From Bryum argenteum (taxonomy: Eukaryota > Streptophyta > Bryopsida > Bryales > Bryaceae), in assembly GCA_037043015.1 (NCBI GenBank), contig CM073323.1, positions 12,955,758-13,019,757 on the forward strand: DNA of 64,000 nucleotides, given 5' to 3'. The notes below the pieces were generated by a model. The model saw nothing but the letters and a program-made list of their open reading frames with translations. It was not told the origin of the DNA and ran no database searches. The translations under genes and the position numbers were made by a program. This document shows positions 1 through 12,729 of this stretch, piece by piece; the stretch's first letter is position 1; the number at the start of each line of letters is the position of its first letter.

Positions 1-1329
1 AACAATACCACCATCTTTGTGGTTTTATGCACGCTCAAAGCATGATGTAGGATTTATAATAGAAATTGCCATAGGTACAAAGTAAATTGACGCCATTTCA
101 TGTTGTCATTGTCTTTTTTTATTTCAATCAACGATTTTTAGCAATGTATTATGAAACGCAAACAATCCAATTCCTAAGGTGTAACATAGTCTTGGACAAG
201 GTATCAAACATGATTATTGTTATTTCCATGTAATCAAAACTTAGCATCGTATTATTTTATCCAACACATGTCTGTAGAGGTAGATAAACCGTTAATTTAT
301 ATATAAATAAAGTACACAAGATAATCCTAAGTAATTTAGCAACTTTAAACAATCTTAACAATTATATACAATATCATTACGAACTTAGTAACCAACATTA
401 ACAATCATGTTTGGAAGCAAAAATTTATGTCCTAGAATATATGTTCGTTTGAATGAATGATATTTTCTATTGCTTACACACATATTTTCACATGTTTGCA
501 ATGTATAGGTTCCTATTAGTTCAACAACGACAATGGGCATACTCCAATTTCCAAATCCCTTTAGTACATCAAAACACCCAATCTGAAGCGATGTCATTAA
601 TCCAAACTGCTTCAGTGGGAGCGCGATTAATCTGACATTCGTCTGAGCAAGGCGGACGGGAGATAGTATTCTACTCGCGCATTTCATCTCAATTGGGAAG
701 GACATTTGAATTGTTATCGAAAAGAAGAGAAGTTGTCGGCGGCAACTAGGGAGTATACATTTGAAATCGCGCGCGCAATCGCATGGATCGAAGTTATTCC
801 CGTCCGAGGTGGCGACGCATCACTAGGGTAGACGATGCATTGCATTGGACCGGAGAGATTGTGGGAGAGCGTCTTGGAATGTGTGTTGGATTGATCATCC
901 GTTGGCACAAGTCTTATCTACGTCACGATAGCCACGGAACCCACCATTCAAAATGGCGAGGACGTATTGAATGGGTCTCAAACGCCACCATGCACGGAGG
1001 TTGGCGCAAGAATTTGATTTCCATGACAACTTCAACACACCCGGATCCACCGATAGGTCTCGGCGCAATGGTATAGCTTCAAACCCCGTAGATGAGAACT
1101 CTCCATTCTCTCAAAGTACTCCTTCCAACATCCGAGATTTGCCCCATGTAGATGGGCTTATTAAATGTCGGAGCGGCTCGACGTCCATATTCTATGCAAA
1201 ATAGAAGAAGCGAGAGATTCCAGGAGACATCTTCTAGAGAAGGTATATCTACAAAGGTATCTCTTCTAAGCGTCAAAGGGCAATAGGGCGAGGAGGATGC
1301 AAACAAAATTGTTTGAGAGACATTCAAGA
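1..1329. other. AT-rich stretch without a supportable gene
   Basis: The first 700 bases are strongly AT-rich with only short open frames on both strands. From about 640 the composition rises and short overlapping frames appear, which may be a decayed 5' part of the DUF7869-like pseudogene that follows, but I see no conserved motif in them. No RNA gene or clear promoter is visible. Confidence 0.5.
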
Positions 1330-3742
1330 ACGGTATCTATTGGACATGCGTTATAATGCGTGGGCTTCTACTTATGCAATTCAATCTTGGATGAGACAAA
1401 TCTTTCGCTTTTTTATACACGGACGGAACGTTTCCAACGAGATAAATTTGTCGCAAAGTTAGATGGCAAAACAAGTTTGCAATGCTTGTTATCTTTCTGG
1501 CGTTGGATATTCACAAAGACGGTTTAAACAATCAAGAAGAAGGAGTGTTTAATATATGGAAGAGTGGCGGCGATTCACGTAATGACCTTTCAAACCCGCG
1601 CCGGGAGAAGACTAGAATGTCGTGGCGGAGGCGCCTCATTTAAATCATTTGTGGACGAAGGTGGTTGTCCTCAACCTCATCGTTCAATTTTTCGTAAGGA
1701 TGACAACGAAGTGGTGCCTCTTATTCTCCTCGCCTACGAATACTCGGAAGTCGATATATTCAATTACGTGAACGAGGAGGTGAAGAGAGTTTGTAACGGA
1801 GAAACCATTTCAATTAGCTCGTTCCGGAGGATGTGGCGCATCGGATATCCTCATGTCCGCACTTCCCATTCTCGAGGTTTTGAAAGTGTTATCACCTCTT
1901 TGGGAGTATAAATGTGCCGTGGAGGGAACCACGAATGCGGATCTTTCGGATCAAAATAAAAGAGTTGTTTATGATGCATCTGCGTATTCGGATGGAGGAA
2001 CGGAGGGATTATTGGATATTTAAGAGGTCGTCTTATATCGGTAGAAGTTGTACATGTGCATCATCGTTGATGGCGTGGATCAAAACACTACCATGGTATG
2101 CGAATCGTCAAACCGTGAAGAACATCGAGTATCGGTTTGTGAAGACCCATTTGTGTGGAGCCCTCGTACATGGGATTGGTTTATCTTGCGATGTGTGGTT
2201 CGTTTCGCGCGCACACAAAATACGATAGCAACCAGGTGGTGAAAGACATTGTTGCGCGTGATAGGAGATGTGAAGAGGAGAAAACGCTTTTTGCCTCCAA
2301 CATTACGTATCAAATGATAAATCTGCACACGAGAGAATAAAAACATTTACATGTTTGCTCTATGTGTTTCATTGGTGGGATTGGGTTTTTTTCAAGAGTG
2401 GAGCTCTCTTTTTCCTTATAGTGGGCCATACACACGAAGATATCGACCAACGCTTTAGTTGTATATCTAATGTGTTGAAGAGGTCGGACATCGACTCATT
2501 GAAAGAAATGCTTAGTCTAATAGAACAAGGTACATCCATAACAGAAGAGGCGTTTGTTAGCGCCGGACTCTTAGAAAATGTGTGGGGCTGAAGTCCTTCA
2601 TAACCCCTCACTTACTGACGGGTGGGGACTCTTTGGTTGGCATAACCTTTCCGCACCACATGCGATTCTATATGGACAATCGAGAGGGGGTCGGTAAGGT
2701 TCGAGTACAACACAAACATTATAGCAAGGATAAATGGGGACCTGAGTTAGGGACAAAGACGTTGCAGTCGCTACCAAATAAAGAAGAACGACCATCATTT
2801 GCAAAGGTGTTTGCAGCTGATGAAAGGGAGTTGAAGGCATTGGATGACTTTATTGCATACAAAGAAAGGTGCATTCAAAGATTCCAACATCCGGAAAAAA
2901 ATGGTGAAGCGAAAAGAGAGGCCGAACATTTGAAACTATACCTAGCCGAATTTCCAAGCAAAGATCGTAGCAACGAGCATAGTTCTTCACAGCTTTGGCC
3001 TTCAGAGGTATTAGAGACATCACCTACTATAGATGCATCAATAGATGTTATTGACGATCGAAATGAATCAAACCACGAGATTACTATTGTGGACCAAATA
3101 GTGGCGATGCTTCCAAATTCTGAGGCTAGAGGATACTTTGGTCATCGAAGAGAGAGGCCACCTAACCAAGCGGTCGTAGGGCACAAAAAGAAACGGCTCG
3201 CAATCACATCTTTGATGGAACCAAGAAAGAGCGGTGTCGGAAGGTGTCTCGACGATCATTTTCCCCAATTTGATCCTCAATCCGATATCCTTTCTGGACA
3301 ATTTGTAGCCCTCAGTGTTGATCGTGCAGAAGTAGACGAGGGTGTTCCATTTTATTTAGGGAAGGTGATTGAAGACGGAAAAGGCCGGAATAAAATCAAG
3401 ATGAAAGTTTGTTGGTATTGGCCAATCATACGAGGGGAGTTGTTGATGGACCGAGATCCTCTTTACAACGGTATCTGTTGTTTTGGATTCATTGTGGGAG
3501 CCATCCGGGAGAATCACGATTGGATAGAGAAAGAGGCATGTATTTTTTCATGGGCGGACGAACCGGAAAAGAATCATGTCCGCCATAGTCGGGGGAGAAA
3601 CCGCAATGTCTTTGGAGTCACGGGTTCCAAGCAACATTTGCATTATCCAATCTGCGAAGGCCCACATATTAGAATATCGCAATGCAAACCCAAGCTATCG
3701 ACGATGACCGGTTCTGAAGCCGCATTAGATATTAAGTCGTAG
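1330..3742 (+). pseudogene. Broken DUF7869-family (transposon-like) gene
   Basis: Four pieces in changing frames read in family order. A Cys motif, VCNACYLSGVGYSQRRF, lies near 1467-1517. A 115-codon frame lies at 1564-1911. VDGVDQNTT lies near 2066-2092. VGHTHEDID lies at 2421-2447, and a long C-terminal frame at 2582-3742 contains FVALSVDRAEVDEG and KMKVCWYWP. The pair (I/V)xDGxDQ...GHTHEDIDQ is, from memory, the signature of the eukaryotic DUF7869 family, whose many copies in plants and invertebrates behave like mobile-element genes; its biochemical role is not known to me. At least four frame changes break it, one of about one base near 2585 between the GHTHEDID part and the C-terminal part. 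No flanking inverted repeats were found. Family assignment is moderately sure; pseudogene status is nearly certain. Confidence 0.65.
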
Positions 3743-4500
3743 TCCATGTGTTTTGTGTACACATGGTGTTTCTAAGTGTATATACGTCTTAGATAGTACA
3801 AGATTGCAAGGATTATTTTCGGACGTGTTGTTGCGATGGACATATGGGTTGAATTTAGTTGTATTATCGATTATATACATAACTTGGTATACGTTTAGAA
3901 TCATGTATTTAGATACTTTTCTACCACATATATACAAAGCACAATATAGAGTATATTTTTATTAAATGTCCATTGGAACAATTTGGTGCCTACTTTTATT
4001 AACAGTTTGGTGCTCGCGTCATTTTGCTCACCAAAAATATATTAACTATAATCTACACAATTTGTAGCATATACTAAGCATTTCAAATATCCCTGGACAA
4101 AAATATTTGTATTATTCACATGGATTTATACCAAAAATATGTTCACAATGCCATTAGAAGTCTTTTTATATTACCACTTCTGACTATACACAATATTCTT
4201 TGCTAAACACCTTTTTTTCCAGAAAAAATCAAGTTTAAAAATAAAAAATTCCATTTTTGCAAGCAATAGCCATCGTAGTACCGAAGTGCACTTTTAAATA
4301 GCCGGGTGCATAATTGCTTAATTGCGTGTTGTTAACGCTCACACACAAGATCGCGACGTCACAACCACAATGACTAGTAACTAACTTAAGTAAGTTCATC
4401 GCTCTCTCTCTCTCTTAACTTTTTGCTGCCACTCTCACCAGAATATGGTCGATTGGGCTCTTAGGGGTTAATATAGCTCAACTCCTAAACGTCCCGGCTT
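3743..4500. other. AT-rich stretch, no gene
   Basis: No conserved frame. It contains short CT repeats near 4400-4418 and ordinary AT-rich sequence. It may include the 3' flank of the pseudogene to the left. Confidence 0.4.
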
Positions 4501-4880
4501 ATCTTAGTCTTTAAATTTTATTTTCAAAAAAGTATCATAGGTAAAAATGAACATAAGCTAGTTAGATCTCAACCGTATAATCTTGTGATATACTTGTTGT
4601 AAGCCATGTGAATCAAAAGTTGGGTGACGTGGCCTCATAGATTGCAAGATTATAACGTTTTAGTTCTGAAAAAAAGAATACGAAAATTCATCATTTCCAT
4701 AATTATCAAAGTAGAAATGATGTTATAAAACCAAGTGCAATTAAAAACTCGCCAACTAGAAAATGATTCACCTACATCACAACCCTTCCACCAAGAACAT
4801 AATAGCCATACAATGGTGAAAAGTGCCCGAAAACTTATAGAGGAAAAAAAACCAATACTAGACCCCACCTTGTACTAAAA
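4500..4880 (+). repeat. Dispersed non-coding repeat, partial copy
   Basis: This stretch aligns by eye, with many substitutions, to about 16960-17330. Both have a ...TCATAGGT(A/G)AAA block, then TTAGATCT(C/T)AACCG, then GATTGCAAGATTATAACG or its diverged equivalent, and an AATAGCC...AATGGTGA block near the end. No protein is encoded. It is one of several old copies in this window (see about 6500-7170, 13470-13650 and 16480-17870). Confidence 0.5.
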
Positions 4881-4896
4881 TTGAGATTTTGTTGTT

Positions 4897-4897
<1 letters not shown>

Positions 4898-4944
<47 letters not shown>
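4898..4944. repeat. Poly-T run of about 47 bases
   Basis: An uninterrupted T tract. It could be the tail of a retroposed sequence on the minus strand, or simple slippage. Open frames through it (poly-Phe) are not genes. Confidence 0.9.
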
Positions 4945-4945
<1 letters not shown>

Positions 4946-5453
4946 GTTCATTTACAAGGTTCTAAGGCATGATCACAATGTTCAGATTTCAAGTCCAATA
5001 ATTCTTGACATGCCTTTTTTTATCGTCAAAGGTCGGCCTTCATATTTGAATTTTAGCATACCTCCGTGTGAAAACTCAAGCATCTCTATAGGTTTTATAG
5101 GTCATGTATGAGTAACATTATATAGACGTAATCTTAACTCACTTAGGAATAAGGTATTGCAATTCTTAAAATTGGTCTTTCTCGCTCACGAAATAGTGTT
5201 ATTTGAACGATAGGATCCAACATAGAAGAGTGTGGAGTACCCTGATTGTACAAATATTCGTAAGGAATAGACTGCACCTTCTGTGAGTCCTGAATTTGAG
5301 ATCGAAGTCTGTTTATTGAAGGCCCCAATTTGTGTAATACTGTATATGCAACTTTTCTTAAAATAGAAGAAAAACTATACGTAGCTACTAAAGTACTACC
5401 AACCGAAATTTTGATTCGGGGTTAAATTAGGAATAGCTAGCTGGTAAGTGGTA

Positions 5454-5555
5454 CTCTCTCTGTCCCATTCTTATTGTCCAGTAGGTTCGCTCAAATCTAC
5501 CTTGGGAGGTAGATTTCAAAGAACCTACTGGACAATAATAATGGGACGGAGGGAG
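5454..5555. mobile_element. Stowaway-type MITE (Tc1/mariner)
   Basis: A 102 bp element with near-perfect terminal inverted repeats. The left end reads CTCTCTCTGTCCCATTCTTA and the right end is the complement of CTCCCTCCGTCCCATTATTA. The inverted pairing continues inward through the TTGTCCAGTAGGTTC arm. It is flanked by TA on both sides (5452-5453 and 5556-5557), the expected target duplication. The CTCCCTCCGTCCC end is the classic Stowaway signature of plants, so this small element is useful evidence for a plant genome. Confidence 0.85.
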
Positions 5556-5557
5556 TA

Positions 5558-6500
5558 TATAATTAACTTACAGTAGACATGCTTGGTAATAGTATGGTCC
5601 AGCTGAGTGGTATTTATGCCCGGGTACAGTAAGGTTCAGCTAGCTGGTAACTGGTAACTGTGTATTCATCATGTTTGGAGGAAATCCAAATTAAAGCCAT
5701 ACCTTCCCCTTGAATCTAGTTTGATTTGTGCAAGTGGGTAATCAGCTTGGCCACATGTAGGTGAAAGATTTCATGATGTTCTTAGGGACGCTTTACATTA
5801 GAAATGAGAAGCCTCCTGCCAAACTCTACTTGGGCCATGGTCCATGTTTTGAGAAGCCATGGCCTTTGGATGCAGTGTTAAGTGAGAGAAGGCCAAAGAC
5901 TCCCATGTGGAGCTTTTTAAAAAATGAAAACATATAAACTTTAAGAAAAAAAAATAGCTATATTTCCGAACGCATCTCAATGAGAAATTTTTGATAGGTA
6001 ATTTATTTTTCATGCCCCTTCAAATAGTGATGAAGAGATGACAACTACCAAATCAGAATATTCCTGTGGGAACCGGGTCCTGCCAACAAGTTCGATTGTG
6101 AAAACTCTTGTATCCTCAATCTCCTTCAAGCTTTTTGAAAATTAAGTCAGAGGCAAAATTGTAAGAAGAAGACCTCAAAACATATATGAACGGATGAAGT
6201 CTCTTAAAGCTTATGATTGCTTGGAATCAAGAAGCTTCTCACTCTTGGCTTCACCTATAGTATGAAAAGCATTGGAAACTTAAGTTTTGAAAAGTTTTGT
6301 GCTAAAAATTCGCCAACTTTCAAGCATAAATAATTTTATCTCATAGGAAGGATGTATCTCTATGAATCTCTAAACTCTTTGATGTAAAGGGACCAATCTT
6401 TAGTGTCTAGGATGAATTCTATATGTATTAGTGATACCAACAATACAAAGATACCTAATTATATTACACATCAAATATTCAGAAGTTGTCATTTTGAACA
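5558..6500. other. AT-rich stretch, no gene
   Basis: Short frames only. An inverted pair CCATGGTCC / GAGAAGCCATGG occurs near 5800-5860, but without flanks that define an element. Confidence 0.4.
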
Positions 6501-7170
6501 AAAGAATGATACAATTTCATCCAACTATCTTTCAAAATATCAATTTTAAACAATTTTTCTTGATGATTGTTTTAATACTTTTGGATAATTGAAGTCCATA
6601 AATAAGTGAAAATGCTACCAATTAACATATTGCAATGGAAAAGTCACCAACTACTAAGAAATATATCTTCATCTCAATAAAACCTTTGAATAAGAAAAAA
6701 CCATGATTTTTCTTTTGCACAAATAATGGCCTTGTAATGTTGGAAATTGCCCCAAATTTTACAAAGGAAAAATTGTTCAAATCTAGGCCCCTTGCACAAA
6801 ATTAATGCATATAATCTCCTCACATCTTTGATGAAATTAAGTTTTCTACTATAAAAACTAGATTAAATTGGAATCCAATGGAACAAAGAAAGTTGGAATC
6901 CAGTGGTGGATGAATGAGAAACTTCTTCACAAAAACCATATTTTCTTGTCAATATTTTCAAGATAAAAAGATTATTGCGAGTCCAATACCTAAACTACTC
7001 AAAACAAGACACTTCCAACTACAAAATTGTATGATTTCATCTTGAGATCATACTTGTGCAAAAATAATTCATATGAAAGTAAATCAGGTGTAACCTAACT
7101 AGCTTGCGAATGGTAAAACATACCCCATGTTCGACATTAGAGTAAATATGAGGCCATAAAATGGCCTCCT
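6500..7170 (+). repeat. Dispersed non-coding repeat, second copy
   Basis: Aligns by eye with 17130-17690. Shared blocks include AATAATGGCCTTGTAATG (here) against AATAGCCTTGTAATGGTG, then AC(A/T)TCCAACTA-AAA-TT, then GCTTGCGAATGGTAAAACAT against GCTCGCAATGGTAAAACATG. It has no coding frame. The order of blocks is conserved, so these are copies of one longer sequence rather than chance matches. Confidence 0.5.
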
Positions 7171-7410
7171 TCCTTTGTTGCAGCGAACGACACTGAGAAA
7201 GTTGGGCAGTGTTGCCGGGCAGAGCATCGAAGTTCAATGATCACGATCAAGTCTTGAGGACTCAATCGTGCGGTTTCTAATCAACCTTCAAGGCAGTTGC
7301 CCAAAGGACAATCATGATACTAACCGATTGTCGTTGCTGAAGTTTGAGCATTGCATGATCTGGCATTCCCTTCTAAGTGACTCGATTTTCCCTCCAAATG
7401 AATCACCTGG

Positions 7411-7470
7411 CCTCGAGGCTGATTTCCCTCCTTTTTCCTGCCCTCGAGGCTGATTTCCCTCCTTTTTCCT
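7411..7470. repeat. Short tandem duplication (29 bp, period 31)
   Basis: A 29-base sequence beginning CCTCGAGGCTGATTTCCCTC occurs at 7411-7439 and again at 7442-7470, separated by two bases. Both copies are identical, so the duplication is recent or conserved by slippage. Confidence 0.9.
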
Positions 7471-8080
7471 TAAGACTGAAACTATTCTTCCTGTCGCATC
7501 TATCTTGGAGAGTGGCTAAATTAGAATGGTTTGGAAAATGGTACACATAAATTATATCGTTCAAGCGACTATTGTTTGCAAATGTGATTACTGTTTTGTT
7601 GTTAAAGGTGACATGCCGATGCACTTAGAGTATGAACAGGCGTGGACGACATCAAATATCCTGTGCTTGCAAGAGCTCTTGTTGGAGCCGTGAGCAAAAT
7701 TCCTGTATTTATCCGTAGCAAGATTGTTACGAAAGCATATATTTTGCTGGTATCGAAGAACAGGTATCAATTATATCTTCATTGCTCCGTCAGTGATATT
7801 GCATGTTCTGCTTGATGCATATTGAGTGGATGCTTGAGAATTTTTGTGTTGTTTAGATCACATTCTTATCAGGACGAATGAACTCCCGGTGGTATTTAAT
7901 TGTACTATGATGATTTTAAAATCAATAGCATTTATACATGAATGTATATAGTCAATCGACCAAGTGCTATAAGTCATCATAAGATTCATTACGATCTATT
8001 CTTTAAGAGCTCTAATCTCGTTGTAAAAGGTAAATGGGTGTTCTCTGAACCACCACCCTCTAAAAGATAGATTTGATGAA

Positions 8081-11000
8081 TTGTGCTTCGAGCTGCAGGT
8101 AAACTTTGAGCGATTCCTGGTTATTTTCTTCAATATGGCAAACCCTGTATACAAGATCTCTGCAACACTTGGTGGACAATACACACCTTTGATCAAGCGA
8201 ACTCGAGATTGTCAAGTTCACATGTCGAAGCTTGAATTAGATGCTTTGCGTGCATCAGGCGCATCAAATATTGACTTGTGGGTAGACGGCAGTCTCTATC
8301 CGCACAACCCTTTAGACTTAGAGAGACGTCCAAGATTCAAATCAGTGAGCGAATTGCTGGAATTCACGGGAGAAGGAAAGAAAGGATTACTTGGCTACAT
8401 TGAGAGTTTATGCAAGGTAGACAAAACTATCGAATTCAATCTTGCAGAGACTAAAAAAGAGGTTCAATTCTTGAGAGAACACATCCAAACATTGCTACCT
8501 GCTGTTCAAGAGAAAGACCAACTGCTGCACCTTTGTAGCGAGCAAGTTCGAGATAATAGTAGGCTTGAATTGGAAAATTGTGAGGGCTTGATAGCTTGTG
8601 AGCAATTGAGAACAAGCATAAGCCATATGCAGAATGTATACAGTACCGTCAAAGAAAACTATGAGACCTCATTACAGAAGATCAATTGACAATGTGACGA
8701 CAACTTGCAGATGCAAATCGACCATTGGATCGATGTGGAGACTATGAAAGAAGAGCATGAGGTTATACTACAGAGTTCCAATTCTGAGCTTCGACGGATC
8801 AAGGCAACGTTGCGACGTAGAGATCGTCGAATCGAACGCATGGTCAGTACCCCATACGGTTACCGCTCGCACAATCGGTCGAGGAGAGATGCAAGTACTT
8901 TAGTTCAATCAGGTGGTCATGCAAAACGAACACTCCGTTTAGCACGCTCAATTCTCGACGCAAGTACTGCAAGGAATGCTCAATGCCAAAATGCTGCTAC
9001 AGGGTCCAAACAGAGGCTCTGCGGTACTAAGGAGGTGCAAAAGCAGAACGCAATTTTTTTGTCATCGTTAGTTTCAACAACGGAGGCATCTGAACTTTGC
9101 GAGTCAGGAAAATTTTCTGCAATAGGTGTAAAGATTGCAAACCAATACTTCGATAGGATAGGCAGAGAGATTGGTGCTAACGAAATCTTGGAAACTTGTG
9201 ATCGGAATGGGATCACTCATGCTGGATATAGTGCTATCTATAAGAGATTCAAAGGGTCTGCAAAAATTGCAGGTAAAGGACTCCGTTTGGGATGCCTTCC
9301 AAATCCGTCTAGTGTTTCGAAAGTCAGGCAAATGCTCAACTTGAAGCTCTCTCAATATGTCGGTAACTATTATTTTATCAACAATACGCTAGAAGTTCCA
9401 TTGTCAACTGGAAAGAGTAAGATGAAAGAGCCTTTGCATGTGAAGCTTCACGACAAAAATTGCATATTCGTCGACGTGGAACAAGTCCAGCGTACCATGG
9501 TGGAGTTGTATGGCTTCACTCCTGAAGGCAAAGTTGCATTACTTCAACTTTCTTTTCTGTTCATTAGCCTTCACAAATGTACAAAACTAGCTCTAAGGAG
9601 CTGGGTGCATGTACGCTCTTAATGCACTAAGTTATTTTGCAGTTGTCGATTGACGCAATTAAGCAGAGAATTGAACTTAAGGAGAGGATTAAACTTTTCA
9701 TGTACTTTCCACTTGTTTTGTTGTTTTCAATATCGTGTCTTTTAATAGAAAGATGTTTCAAAGTTTTGAAAGTCTAACTTCCTCTTTCCTCATTTGTGTC
9801 AAGGTTTACTCGAAAGGTTTCACCCATTATTCATGTCATGGTGTATTTCAGAAGGATAATTATTTGAAAGGGAAGCAATTAGAGGATAAGACTTTTCAAT
9901 GACGTGATTGTTCAATGGTCTTTTTATTTTTTTCTCCTTATAACGTTATAACATGCATATAACGTTATAACATCCAATTTATAACTTATAACCTCGTTTG
10001 AAATCATAGATTGCTCACACCAAGCCTTCAAACACAAATAGGGCAAGGTTTTCTTAGTGTTAGAAAACTTACTATTAGGGGAAACTAATTGTATTCTTTT
10101 TAAGTTATTAGTAGCATTTTTCTATTTTATCATATAACATATAATTTAGCCAATCATATCAAATTTCAAGTACTAATAATAGAAAGTGCAATTTTTATTG
10201 ATGTTGTAAGTTTTAGCCTCTTTACACCAAAACTTCATAAGAGTTAGGGAGCTCACATTTTATAACACATCTAAGGTTTTCTCTAAACCCCTTGGGCTTT
10301 TAAGGGTTAAATAACATGTTCACTTGAGTAAGAGATTATTATGAACTGTTTCTTTGTGGCATCAATCTATTTTTTTTGAACGGTTTTGTCACTTATTGAT
10401 ATTTCTGATTCTTTGAGGTGGTCAACGCTTCTGGGGAGTGATTGTCCGATTCTGTAGGCCTCATGAAAGTTGTGCATGATATCTGAATGTTTTGTTTGCA
10501 TGAAGATGAGATTGAGGTAGTCTGGAAATCCCTAATGTAGTGCAATGAACTTTATTTTGCTGTTGTCGATTGACGCAACCTGATTGTCTTGTACAGAATT
10601 GCAGGGAGAACCACTTGTTTTTGTTCTCAAGCTCGATGAAGCAGAAATCATCCACGGTGTCAAGATGGAAAGAGTATCGATCACCGTCATGAATCGAGCT
10701 TTACAACGAGATTTGGACATGAATAGTGAGGAGTTTTTCTCGGTCCAATCAGAAAGGGAGATTTGGCCAATCGCCTCTTTCCAGGTACCAAAAGAAAATC
10801 ATGACATACTTAGTTGGGTGTTTTCACAGACTAAAATCCCACAACTGATAGCCGCTCAAGAAGATGGGCAGTCACTGGAAGTCCCTAGCCTGGCGTTGGT
10901 TCTTTTCGTGTACAATGGCATATTGCGGCAGATATGAAGACGATAAAGTGTGTATATGGACTGACAATGGGTGCTAATTCACTGCATAGTTGCATATATG

Positions 11001-12025
11001 TTATTGCATGCAAGAGAGAACAAAACAAACAATTGGGAGCCAGGCCCAAGCAGTAGCCTCCATGACCTCAAGAAAGTTTTGTTGGGCAGGTGGATTATTT
11101 TCTGGAAGAGTTACTGACAAACCAGTGTCAGGCTTTGATTGCCTCGAAAGGTGGAAACCCATATTCAAGATTCCCCTCGACAGAGTACACATCTGCACAC
11201 TGCACGCATTCAATAGAGTAATAGAAAAGATTGTGCACCTTCATTTTATGCACATCTGGACTATACGGCCATACGGGACTTGTAAGAATCTGCAGAATAT
11301 TGCTGTTGAGGAGATGCAAAAAGTATTATCCCTCACTGGAGCTCATGGGGGCAACGTCGTCATTTTCAAGGACCAGACCCTATCAGGGAAGAATAATGAT
11401 GTGCCAAACAAGCCTTCTTTTAGTGGTGCACATGCTTTAAAATTATTTGCTCCGAATCCAAATGAGACCATACAACGACCCTTGTACGTCGATGTTGTGA
11501 ATGCTGAAAAGAACACTCTCCAGAATGGTCAAGCCCGACGAGATAGACTTGACATGTGGCGTGCTCTGGATGAGCTTCGACCTTATTTTACAGGATTGCA
11601 TTTGACCCCTCAGCAGTCAGCTTCAGATTACAAGTTCAAAGTGGAAAAATGGGGAAGGTTATATATCAAATGTTTTGGCGAGCACCATGTTACGCATTAC
11701 ATGGTACAATATCCGTACCTTACAACTCGTCTCTGTATCTAATTTCATAATTGTGAGACTTCATAATCTATGCTAATCTGTGTATGTGGTTGTGAAAATT
11801 TTGGTATGCAGCATGTTCTTGTTCGCCACGCCAATTTCTTCGTGGAAACATACGGCAGTCTTGCAGTATGGTCGTGTCAAGGTATGGAGAATTCCCACCA
11901 TGCAGCCAAAACCACATACCAGAGGCACACACAACATTCTGGAGGCAAGCATAGAAAGAGTGCTATCGTACAGACATTCCAACAAATAGATCAACAAAGA
12001 CCCCAATGGGCAGGAACCATGACAG
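8081..12025 (+). pseudogene. Broken multi-exon gene with N-terminal coiled coil
   Basis: The frame 8081-9622 is open for 514 codons except one TGA at 8687. It codes a globular N-terminus, then Glu/Leu-rich coiled coil (about residues 115-260), then basic Arg-rich sequence. After an AT-rich gap, acceptor-like CTTGTACAG near 10598 leads into a second block that loses frame near 10915; the alternate frame continues as DMKTIKCVYGL...SCIY, then a frame change gives a likely C-x-x-C. A third block (about 11000-11703) ends at a GT donor. It is followed by a 108-base intron and exon 11812-12025 (HVLVRHANFF...SHHAAKTTYQRHTQH), with a strong GTGAGT donor at 12026. I do not recognise the family with certainty; the D-x-K...GL...C-x-x-C layout and the C-terminal His-rich block recall transposon-associated proteins. 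One stop and at least two frameshifts make it non-functional. Confidence 0.5.
9623..10598. other. Gap or intron inside the coiled-coil pseudogene, with flanking direct repeat
   Basis: AT-rich, with a tandem TATAACGTTATAACAT near 9940-9972. The sequence TTGTCGATTGACGCAA occurs on both sides (about 9641-9656 and 10563-10578), each preceded by a T-rich TTATTTTGC block. This suggests duplication of an intron or exon edge, or insertion of about 920 bp flanked by a copied border. Confidence 0.5.
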
Positions 12026-12415
12026 GTGAGTCTGTTTACTCCCAGTACTAGACTTCATCGCACCTTGAAAATCAGACCATAATCTTGCTCGAAATGACTC
12101 ACTTGTCGACATATCCGGCAACGGCCAATCTGAAGAGTTGAAAGAAGGGAGAGGAATTGACTCCAAGGTACCGTATCTTCCCTGTGCAAAGGAAGGTGTG
12201 TATGATGCATTGTAAAAACACCAACCATCATTTAAAAGCGATCTATGTGATCTACTCCCTCGCTGCAACTCCCCGATGTCAGCATGCGTAACCACGATAA
12301 TCCCCAGGATAGATTTTGGATCGACCCAGTTTTCAAAAGGCGAGGGATATAAGTCTGCACAATGATCAATAGAAAATAACATCTAAAATTAATTGAATAG
12401 TAAAGGAGGGATCAC

Positions 12416-12729
12416 TACACAAGAGTTGTTGATTATTGTTATATGAAGATTAGTGTTATTTATTGAAAGTCAAACATTACACTATTTCTCAACACTCTTA
12501 AGATTAGTGTTCAATTTGGGCCGCCATTGCAATTAATGCTCTTTGTCTTTTCTTAAAGTCACCAATTGCACCAATTCCAATAGATTCTTTTCCTTCCACG
12601 GAAATTACCATGCTCTCACATTTAGTGTTATGTATTGAAGATTAGTGTTGTAACACTATGGTGACCTGTGACATTTAGTGTTTCAGTTTGCAATTAACGT
12701 TTGAAACACTAATCAACAACTCTTGTGTA
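12416..12729. mobile_element. 314 bp MITE with 20 bp perfect inverted ends
   Basis: TACACAAGAGTTGTTGATTA at 12416-12435 is the exact complement of 12710-12729. The interior is AT-rich and carries repeated ATTAGTGTT motifs and their complements, typical of a non-autonomous DNA transposon. The left end is preceded by CAC (CACTACACAAG), which looks CACTA-like, but the right end runs into CCAAC rather than GTG, so the superfamily is not settled. No clear target duplication was found. It has no coding capacity. Confidence 0.7.

Noticed and set aside
4881..5111. Poly-Phe membrane-like frame
   Set aside because: It is a translation of the poly-T tract at 4898-4944.
11963..12382. A 139-codon minus-strand frame
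   Set aside because: It overlaps the conserved plus-strand exon 11812-12025, has no recognised motif and no splice or start context.
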